NCBI RefSeq assembly: GCF_013185065.1
Contig: NZ_JAAVTO010000019.1
Location: 1 to 42,413, forward strand
Direction of reading: 5' to 3'
Length of the DNA stretch: 42,413 nucleotides
From: Adlercreutzia sp. ZJ473
GTDB taxonomy: Bacteria; Actinomycetota; Coriobacteriia; Coriobacteriales; Eggerthellaceae
Shown: one piece after another, positions 37,286-42,413 of the stretch
How positions within the stretch are numbered: the first letter of the stretch is position 1
Layout: each line of letters starts with the position of its first letter
Notes under the pieces: generated by a model
What the model saw: only the letters and a program-made list of their open reading frames with translations
Database searches by the model: none
Told to the model about the DNA's origin: nothing
Made by a program: the position numbers and the translations under genes

Positions 37286-37460
37286 AGACGTGAGCTATGA
37301 TACCAGCCCTCTTCGAGGATGCAAGCGCTTTGGGGAAATCCCGGCGAAGGGCGCGCGTATTTTCACGCGTTCGCCATATTGGGAGGCAGCGCGGGACGAG
37401 TGGCGTAGCCGCGCACATCGCGCGGCGCTGAGGCCAGCGTCGGGACCAGAGCCAGAGCAT

Positions 37461-37669
37461 CGTGCAGATTTGGTAGGGCGTTTTGGCAGAAATCTTCAGA
37501 TATTTGTCTCTCCAAGGCCGAAACATCACCAATCGAGAGGCTCACGCCTCGCAGCGCTCAACATATCCGCAGGTCAGGAATTCTCATCCACGAGCTGACC
37601 CCCAAAACCTAGCGATGAGACGACCAATATCTGAAGATTTCTGCCAAAACAGCCCTGAAAATCTGCACG
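37461..37669. repeat. 209-bp element with about 47-bp terminal inverted repeats
   Basis: Left arm 37461-37508 begins CGTGCAGATTTGGTAGGGCG and continues TTTTGGCAGAAATCTTCAGA. The complement of 37622-37669 begins CGTGCAGATTTTCAGGGCTG and then matches the same 20 bases. Only a few mismatches occur over about 47 bp. The interior carries no gene. MITE-like or large palindromic repeat. Confidence 0.75.
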
Positions 37670-37715
37670 CCCCTCAACGCGAAGGGCCCAGAACCTCTTC
37701 GGCGCCGTTCCCTCC

Positions 37716-37955
37716 TATGCCATCCCGAGCGCGGCTGCCCCCTTACGTCGTCCTGAGCAGGTCGCCCTCCCCTATGTCATCCCAAGTGAGTCGACGCCCG
37801 CCGTGTCATCCCGAGCAAGCCGCCCCCCGTAGCGCCCCGAGCGAGAATGCTCTTCATGTCATTCCGAGAGAGTCGCCGCCCTTACGTCGTCCCAAGTGAA
37901 GCTGCCCCCCCCCCGCGCGTCATACTGAGCGAGCGAAGCGGGTCGAAGGATCTGG
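37716..37955. repeat. Array of about eight degenerate 28-bp GTCATCCCGAGC-type units
   Basis: Units start near 37716, 37744, 37772, 37802, 37829, 37855, 37884 and 37919, with cores such as GTCATCCCGAGC, GTCGTCCTGAGC, GTCATCCCAAGTG and GTCATACTGAGCG separated by C-rich spacers (one is C10). The last unit is a full repeat arm ending GGTCGAAGGATCTGG. Confidence 0.75.
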
Positions 37956-38035
37956 TCCCGGGCACAGCGCGCCCGCGTGCGCATTCCGCTCGCAGCCAGA
38001 TCCTTCGACTCCGCGCCCTGCGGGCGCTCCGCTCA
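37919..38035. repeat. Dispersed palindromic repeat interrupted by IS110
   Basis: Left arm 37919-37955 (GTCATACTGAGCG... GAAGGATCTGG) faces right arm 37996-38035 (CCAGATCCTTCGACTCCGCG...GCTCCGCTCA). The right arm's expected final bases, AGGATGAC, are missing here and appear instead at 39400-39407, on the other side of the insertion element. Confidence 0.75.
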
Positions 38036-38050
38036 AACGCTCCTATAACG

Positions 38051-39145
38051 TCAAGGGGCAGTTCGCGCGGGCCCGCCGTCGGCGCCGGAGGCGCCCGCGA
38101 GACGCGCGAGGTCGCGCCTGAGGGCATGGAACACCTGGCGCGCGATGTAGCGCTTGAGCATGCGGGTCGCCTCCCTCTTGGTCTTGCCCGAGGCCATCCG
38201 CGCGGCGACGAAGTCCCTCGACTCCCCCGGGGAGCGCATGCGGCCGATCGCTATGAGGTAGAGCGCGGAGTTGGCCCGCCTGTCCCCCGCGAGGCTCAGG
38301 CGGTGCCTGTCGGTCCTGCCGCTCGATACGGGCACCGGGCTCGCCCCGCACAGCGCCGAGAAGGACGCCTCGCTCGCGAGCCTGCCGGGGCTCGCGCCCG
38401 CGCACAGGACGAGCGCCGCGGCGCACTGGGGCCCCACCTGGGGCAGCGCGCGCGTGGCGGGGGCGAGCTCGAGGGTCATCGCGTCGATCAGAGCGCCGAG
38501 CTCCGCGGCCTCCCCGTCGAGCGCCCGGACGCGCCGGGCGACCGAGCGCAGGGCGGCCTCGGCGGCACGCTCGGCGTCCAGGGGCCCCTCGCCGGGGGCG
38601 CGCAGGGACGCGCAGGCGCCCACCAGCTCCCTGGCGGGCAGCGCGCGCAGCCTCGCGCGCATGCGGTCGGGCGCCGCCGCGACGAGCGCGTGGAGGGAGT
38701 TCCTCGCGGCGGTCCGCGCCTTCACGGCCCCCTCGCAGGCGACCCTCAGGGCGCGCAGGCCCTCCACGTCCCCCCGGCGGTCCTTCGCGGGGCCGTGCGC
38801 CCGCCCGGAGAGGACCGACGCGGCGGCGTGGTAGGCGTCCATCTGGTCGCTCTTCCCCCGGCGGCGCCGCTCGGCCCTGTCGGGCCAGCTCACCTCGACG
38901 ACGGGCGCCCCCCGGCCCTGGGCGTAGGCGCACAGGCCCGCCCCGTAGCCGCCGCTGCCCTCGACCCCCAGGGCGCGCAGCTCGCCGAGGCCCTCGAGCC
39001 ACGAGACGAGCTCGGCGCAGCCCCCGCCGTCGGCCGCGAAGAACCTGCACCCGAGCTGCGCCCCCGTCGCGTCGACGGCGGCCGCGCAGTGGCGGTCCCT
39101 GTGCGTGTCCGCTCCCCCGACGACAAAGCGTCTCTCTTCTGCCAT
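38051..39145 (-). CDS. IS110-family DEDD recombinase (transposase)
   Basis: 364 residues. The N-terminal RuvC-like domain shows the DEDD residues D13 (GADTHRDRH), E62 (GVEGSGGYG), D100 and D103 (KSDQMDAYHAA). A coiled-coil middle (105-225) follows, then the C-terminal transposase_20 domain with LPQVGPQCAAALVLCAGA and PVPVSSGRTDRHRLSLAGD, where S274/S275 is the position of the catalytic serine. Unusually Ala/Arg-rich, consistent with adaptation to a high-G+C host. ATG 39145 is preceded by AAGGAG. All key residues are present, so it looks active. Confidence 0.95.
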   Translation of the reverse strand: MAEERRFVVGGADTHRDRHCAAAVDATGAQLGCRFFAADGGGCAELVSWLEGLGELRALGVEGSGGYGAGLCAYAQGRGAPVVEVSWPDRAERRRRGKSDQMDAYHAAASVLSGRAHGPAKDRRGDVEGLRALRVACEGAVKARTAARNSLHALVAAAPDRMRARLRALPARELVGACASLRAPGEGPLDAERAAEAALRSVARRVRALDGEAAELGALIDAMTLELAPATRALPQVGPQCAAALVLCAGASPGRLASEASFSALCGASPVPVSSGRTDRHRLSLAGDRRANSALYLIAIGRMRSPGESRDFVAARMASGKTKREATRMLKRYIARQVFHALRRDLARLAGASGADGGPARTAP

Positions 39146-39164
39146 TACGGGCTCCTTCCCGAGA

Positions 39165-39386
39165 GGGCGCGCAGGGGGGTCGGCCGGGACGATCCTATAT
39201 GAGTGCGGCTGGTGGCGAAGCTCCTACGAGGCCACCGCCCCGACCCGCCTGCGCGGGTCTGCGAGGGGCCCCGCCCGAGCCGGCGACAAGCCTGAGCTAG
39301 GGCATGCGCGACGCGCAGCCGGGATGACACCGTGTCAGCCGGGGGCGGGGCCCCGCCTTCCCTGCATGATACGCCCGGGAAGGCGA
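39165..39386 (-). ncRNA. Candidate bridge RNA of the IS110 element
   Basis: In the 5' end of the element, transcribed toward the recombinase gene. 5' stem-loop CGCCTTCCC/GGGAAGGCG (39385-39354). Target-binding loop closed by GGGGCCCCGCCC/GGGCGGGGCCCC (39354-39343 with 39276-39265), holding TGTCATCC (39329-39322) and GCTCAGG (39297-39291). Donor-binding loop closed by CGCAGGCGGGTCGG/CCGACCCCCCTGCG (39253-39240 with 39183-39170), holding TAGGAGC (39226-39220) and ATATAGGATC (39200-39191). The guides match the flanking target and the element's own ends. A TATATAAC box at the very end of the element would start the RNA near 39386. Confidence 0.8.
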
Positions 39387-39439
39387 CTCCATGTTATATA
39401 GGATGACATGGGAGGATGGCGCAGCCAGCGCTTAGCGCT

Positions 39440-40258
39440 TTATTCGTAGAACCTCACGTCCGGGCAGGGCGGCTCGAGGGCGCGCTTGAACGCGTAGGAG
39501 TCCGTGCGTCGGATCACGTAGTCGACCTGCGCGGCGTCAAACCCCTCCGCGACGAGGGCGGCGGCGTCGCGCCCGCGCTCCACGTAGGATAGAAGGATCG
39601 CGTCGAGCGTGGCGTAGTCGATCCCCATGGAGTCCTCGTCGCTCTGGTTCGGCGCGAGCTCGGCGCTCGGCAGCTTCACGAACACGTTCACGGGGATGGG
39701 CAGCACCGCGCCCTCCTCGGCAGCGCGGCGGTTGCGCCAGCGCGCCATGGCGTACACGTCGGTCTTGTACACGCCGCCCATCGGGGCGAACGCGCCCGCG
39801 GTGTCGCCGTAGAGCGTGGAGTAGCCCATGCACGCCTCGGACTTGTTGCCCGTGTTCAGCATCATCCAGCCGCGGGCGTTCGATATGGCCATGAGGCACA
39901 CCATGCGGCAGCGCGCCTGCGTGTTCTCGGCCGCGAGGCCCGCGAGCTCGCCGCCGCACGCGCGCGCGAGCACGTGCTCGAACGCCTCGAACGGCTCGCA
40001 GATCGACACGATGCGCACGTCGATGCCGAGGTTGGCGGCAAGCGCCTCGGCGTCGTCGACCGAGTGGTCCGACGAGTAGGGCCCGGGGAGCAGGACCCCG
40101 TGCACGTGGTCCGCCCCGAAGGCGTCAACCGCCATCACGGCCACCACGCTCGAGTCGATGCCGCCCGACAACCCGATGACGACGTCCTCGAATCCCGCGC
40201 CGCGCACGTAGGCGCGCAGGGCGTCGACGCACGCTTGGTACATCTGCTGGGGCTGCAT
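39440..40258 (-). CDS. nadE: NAD+ synthetase, ammonia-dependent
   Basis: 272 residues. Last step of NAD synthesis: amidation of deamido-NAD. The PP-loop LSGGIDSSVV lies near residue 37. Further family strings are YSSDHSVDDAEALA, LNTGNKSEACMGYSTLYGD with the substrate-binding loop, and GGVYKTDVYAMARW. It lacks the N-terminal glutaminase domain of the long NadE form, so it should use free ammonia. ATG 40258 has GGGAGG five bases upstream. It follows hypB by 160 bp and precedes the IS110 element. Confidence 0.95.
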   Translation of the reverse strand: MQPQQMYQACVDALRAYVRGAGFEDVVIGLSGGIDSSVVAVMAVDAFGADHVHGVLLPGPYSSDHSVDDAEALAANLGIDVRIVSICEPFEAFEHVLARACGGELAGLAAENTQARCRMVCLMAISNARGWMMLNTGNKSEACMGYSTLYGDTAGAFAPMGGVYKTDVYAMARWRNRRAAEEGAVLPIPVNVFVKLPSAELAPNQSDEDSMGIDYATLDAILLSYVERGRDAAALVAEGFDAAQVDYVIRRTDSYAFKRALEPPCPDVRFYE

Positions 40259-40324
40259 GGGGCCCTCCCCTCTCCGTTTCCCTCTTCGCTTGCGAGTGAG
40301 TGAGTTAGCGAGAACAGTATGAAG

Positions 40325-40360
40325 CCCCCGTGTTTCCGCCATGTTGCGAAACCACGAGGG
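40325..40360 (-). terminator. Hairpin downstream of hypB
   Basis: CCCTCGTGGTTTC pairs with GAAACACGGGGG around an 11-nt loop. No T-run, so either a factor-aided terminator or a transcript end stabiliser, 58 bp after hypB. Confidence 0.5.
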
Positions 40361-40417
40361 CCGGAAAAGTCATCGGCGTCGCAAGGGGCGCAGCGTCGAC
40401 GCAGCTCGCAACTGCGC

Positions 40418-41068
40418 TTAGCAGCAGCGTATCCTCGATGCGAGCCAGCTGGCCCACGCGTCCACGCCGTCGCCCTTCGTGGCGGCTATGGGGAAGATGG
40501 GCGCGCCCGGGTTCAGCTGGCGCACGGAGGCGTCGAACGCCTCGCGGTCGAAGTCGAACACGGGCATGGTGTCCACCTTGTTGAGCACCACGGCCTCGGC
40601 GATCTGGAACACGCCGGGATACTTGAGCGGCTTGTCATCGCCCTCGGGCACCGAGAGGATCATCACCTTGGCGTTCTCGCCGAGGTCGAAGTCGGTGGGG
40701 CACACGAGGTTGCCCACGTTCTCGATGATGATGAGGTCGAGCCGCTCGAGGTCGAGCACGTCGACTGCGCGCTTGACCATGGCGCTCTCAAGATGGCACG
40801 CCCCGCCCGTGTTGATCTGCACGGCGGCGATGCCCTGCGCCTTGATCTTCTCCGCGTCCACGCTCGAGGCGATGTCGCCCTCGATCACGGCGATGTTGAA
40901 CTCGTCGCGCAGCGCGTCGATGGTGGCGAGGATGGTGGACGTCTTGCCCGAGCCGGGGCTGGCCAGAAGGTCGAGCACGAACACGTGGTTGGCGGCGAAG
41001 CGGGCGCGCAGCTCGGCGGCCAGCGTGTCGTTCTTGTCAAGAATGGGCTGCTTGATGTCGATTTGCAT
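40418..41068 (-). CDS. hypB: Hydrogenase nickel incorporation GTPase HypB
   Basis: 216 residues. Delivers nickel to [NiFe]-hydrogenase precursor with HypA. P-loop LLASPGSGKTS near residue 35. The metal-site Cys-His is in TGGACHLES, further conserved NVGNLVCPTDFDLGE, and the GTPase specificity motif NKVD. It lacks the N-terminal His-rich nickel store seen in some HypB. ATG 41068 follows GAGGAG at good spacing. It lies 3 bp after the hypA stop. Confidence 0.96.
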   Translation of the reverse strand: MQIDIKQPILDKNDTLAAELRARFAANHVFVLDLLASPGSGKTSTILATIDALRDEFNIAVIEGDIASSVDAEKIKAQGIAAVQINTGGACHLESAMVKRAVDVLDLERLDLIIIENVGNLVCPTDFDLGENAKVMILSVPEGDDKPLKYPGVFQIAEAVVLNKVDTMPVFDFDREAFDASVRQLNPGAPIFPIAATKGDGVDAWASWLASRIRCC

Positions 41069-41071
41069 CGG

Positions 41072-41431
41072 TTACTCCTCATCCGGCAGGTCGACTTCGA
41101 TCGAGTCGATCTGCATCTCTCGGCCGGCTATGAGCTCGGTGGCGAAGCTGTCGCACTCCGGGCAGAACATGTGGAAGCGGTCGTGCTCGAACTCCGCCCC
41201 GCACTCGAGGCAGCGGCTTTTCGGCCTCACCATGTTCACCTCGAGCGCGGCGCCCTGCGTGAACGGGTCGTCCTCGGTGAGCGCCTCCCATGCGAACACG
41301 AGCGCGTCCTCGATGGCCTCGGTCATCTCACCGATGGAGAGCCTCACGCCGAGGAGCTTGGTGGCTCCCGCGTCGCGCGCGGCCGTGGTGGACGCCTCCA
41401 GGACGCCCGTCATGATTCCCAGCTCGTGCAT
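41072..41431 (-). CDS. hypA: Hydrogenase nickel metallochaperone HypA
   Basis: 119 residues. Starts MHELGIMTGV, where the N-terminal Met-His binds nickel. The zinc site is CLECGAEFEHDRFHMFCPEC (two CxxC pairs). ATG 41431 lies one base after the tatC stop, so tatC-hypA-hypB form one operon. I picked this start because the mature family begins MHE. Confidence 0.96.
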   Translation of the reverse strand: MHELGIMTGVLEASTTAARDAGATKLLGVRLSIGEMTEAIEDALVFAWEALTEDDPFTQGAALEVNMVRPKSRCLECGAEFEHDRFHMFCPECDSFATELIAGREMQIDSIEVDLPDEE

Positions 41432-41432
41432 G

Positions 41433-42218
41433 CTACTCGTCCTCTTCCGCCGCAAGCTCTTCGTTCTGCCGCTTGATGCGCCGCGCGAGCACGACGCGCG
41501 CCATCGCCAGGCTGACCTCGTAGAGGCCGACCATCGCGGCGAACATGAGCATCATGGTGACCGGCGAGGCGTCGGGCGTGACCATGGCGCAGAGGACCAT
41601 GAGCACCACGTAGATGGTGCGCCAGCTCTGCCTGAGCTTCTTGTACGGGACCACGTCGAAGATGACCAGGTAGAAGATCACGAGCGGCAGCTCGAAGGCG
41701 AAGCCGAAGGCGATCTCGAACTTGATGATGATGTCAATGTAGGTTGACATGCGCGGCGACACGTACCCCAGGCCAGCGGCCTGGTCGGTGAGCCACTGGA
41801 ACGCCGCGTTCAGGATGATGGCGTAGCAGAACACCACGCCCAGGATGAACAGCAGCACGGCCACGACGAACGTGGGGATGAACCACTTGCGCTCCTTGGG
41901 CTTGAGCGCCGGGAGGAAGAACGCCAGGAGCTGCCACAGGATGACCGGCGAGGTGGCGATGAGGCCCGCGAACAGCGATATCTCGAAGCGCACGGAGAAC
42001 GCCTCGAACGGGTCGATGGCCTGCAGCGACGCCATGCCGCTCGCCGGGTCCATGGGGAGGAACTCCGCGATGGGCAGAAGCAGGAACTGGCCCATGATGG
42101 GCGTCGCCATGTAGAACACCACCACCGCGATGGCGAGGCACGCCACGATGCGCACGAGGCGCATGCGCAGCTCGCCGAGGTGATCGAAAAGGGGCATGCG
42201 TGCCGGACCGATGGGCAT
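41433..42218 (-). CDS. tatC: Sec-independent translocase subunit TatC
   Basis: 261 residues, six membrane segments. N-terminal hallmark PLFDHLGELRMRLVRIV, then PFEAFSVRFEISLFAGLIAT, then FEIAFGFAFELPLVIFYLV with the conserved Glu/Phe. It recognises twin-arginine signal peptides. ATG 42218 lies 3 bp after the stop of the preceding gene. The Glu/Asp-rich C-terminus is cytoplasmic. Confidence 0.97.
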   Translation of the reverse strand: MPIGPARMPLFDHLGELRMRLVRIVACLAIAVVVFYMATPIMGQFLLLPIAEFLPMDPASGMASLQAIDPFEAFSVRFEISLFAGLIATSPVILWQLLAFFLPALKPKERKWFIPTFVVAVLLFILGVVFCYAIILNAAFQWLTDQAAGLGYVSPRMSTYIDIIIKFEIAFGFAFELPLVIFYLVIFDVVPYKKLRQSWRTIYVVLMVLCAMVTPDASPVTMMLMFAAMVGLYEVSLAMARVVLARRIKRQNEELAAEEDE

Positions 42219-42221
42219 GGC

Positions 42222-42413
42222 TCATGCCTCCTTTCCGTCGGCGGAGGCGCCCGCGGGAGCCTCCGGGGAAGCGGCGCCTGCGGAGGCCGCGGCGCCCGAG
42301 GCGCTCGAGGCGCCCGAGGCGCCCGCGTCTGCGGGAGCGCCCGCGTCCGCGCTCGCGGGAGCCGCGTCGGCCGCCTCGATGACCGCCTTGCCCGCGACCT
42401 CGGCCACGGGCTC
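42222..42413 (-). CDS. C-terminal tail of a gene upstream of tatC (TatA/TatB-like, partial)
   Basis: Only the last 63 residues are in the window: Ala/Ser/Gly/Pro-rich with EPVAEVAGKAVIEAADAAP at the visible start. Position directly before tatC (3 bp) and the low-complexity tail suit a TatA/TatB protein with an extended C-terminus, but no transmembrane or amphipathic helix is visible here, so the name is a guess from context. Confidence 0.5.
   Translation of the reverse strand, partial: EPVAEVAGKAVIEAADAAPASADAGAPADAGASGASSASGAAASAGAASPEAPAGASADGKEA

Larger units (their letters stand above)
37286..38034. other. Repeat-rich intergenic island between groES and IS110
   Basis: About 750 bp without a gene. 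It holds, in order, the upstream part of the groESL promoter region, the 209-bp inverted-repeat element, a degenerate array of GTCATCCCGAGC units with a C10 run, and the left part of the palindromic repeat into which IS110 is inserted. Confidence 0.65.
38035..39401 (-). mobile_element. IS110-family insertion sequence, intact
   Basis: About 1.37 kb between the two halves of the interrupted palindrome (ends at GCTCA, 38031-38035, and AGGATGAC, 39400-39407). It contains one DEDD transposase, a short 3' end of about 15 bp and a 5' non-coding end of about 255 bp that holds the bridge RNA. No terminal inverted repeats or target duplication longer than the 2-bp core, as expected for IS110. Cores read AG on one side and AA on the other (plus strand). 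Confidence 0.88.

Noticed and set aside
37716-37955. Possible CRISPR array
   Set aside because: Units are degenerate, spacers are C-rich remnants of equal composition rather than unique sequence, and no cas genes are present.
40325-40360. Classical rho-independent terminator
   Set aside because: Strong stem but no T-run on the minus strand; listed only with low confidence.

Overview
The window is a high G+C (about two thirds G+C by eye), gene-dense chromosomal segment with most genes on the minus strand. The gene set points to a Gram-positive, anaerobic actinobacterium of the class Coriobacteriia, most likely Eggerthellaceae (Eggerthella/Gordonibacter-like). The pointers are HrcA/CIRCE control of both groESL and clpC, a LytTR/AgrC-type signalling system, an MEP isoprenoid pathway, Tat export next to hydrogenase maturation genes, TATAAT boxes exactly 7 nt before ATG codons as in leaderless actinobacterial mRNAs, and a Firmicutes-style MetH with a separate activation protein. 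The taxonomic call is an inference, not a search result.

Layout. 1-3536: methionine/folate operon metF - activation protein - metH (metH runs off the left edge). 3623-5346: U32 peptidase-family gene and a 159-bp element with 24-bp inverted ends. 5383-9058: TetR regulator, an ABC-2 type ATPase/permease pair and a TspO-like membrane protein. 9147-12657: cysS and ispD-ispF. 12685-15577: clpC with a CIRCE operator and a 45-bp tandem repeat downstream. 15690-17623: lysine riboswitch controlling an NhaC-superfamily transporter. 17711-17919: cluster of CCGACAACG palindromes. 17999-23558: lysS fused to a tRNA-binding domain, greA, tatA, eno and an ECF transporter T component. 23676-26567: three-gene LytTR signalling system whose kinase is split over two membrane proteins, behind a promoter carrying a G10 tract. 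26634-30200: rplQ-rpoA-rpsD-rpsK-rpsM-rpmJ-infA. 30293-30696: tRNA-Gln and tRNA-Lys. 31075-35014: UspA and MFS transporter, HD hydrolase, an orphan low-G+C CdiA-CT-like nuclease and a metal exporter. 35034-37285: groES-groEL under two overlapping CIRCE sites. 37461-39401: repeat-rich accessory island with an intact IS110-family element. 39440-42413: nadE, hypB, hypA, tatC and the tail of a tatA/B-like gene.

The most striking system is the IS110 element at 38035-39401. Its 5' non-coding end can be read as a bridge RNA: a 5' stem-loop, a target-binding loop and a donor-binding loop. All four guide segments can be matched by eye to the flanking target DNA and to the element's own ends. The target is a dispersed palindromic GTCATCCTGAGCG-type repeat that can be put back together by removing the element.

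Working together: metF, the activation protein and metH make and maintain the B12-dependent methionine cycle. The two CIRCE-controlled loci form the heat-shock (HrcA) regulon. Tat genes and hypAB fit export and nickel loading of hydrogenases. The split kinase and its LytTR regulator probably sense an external signal.
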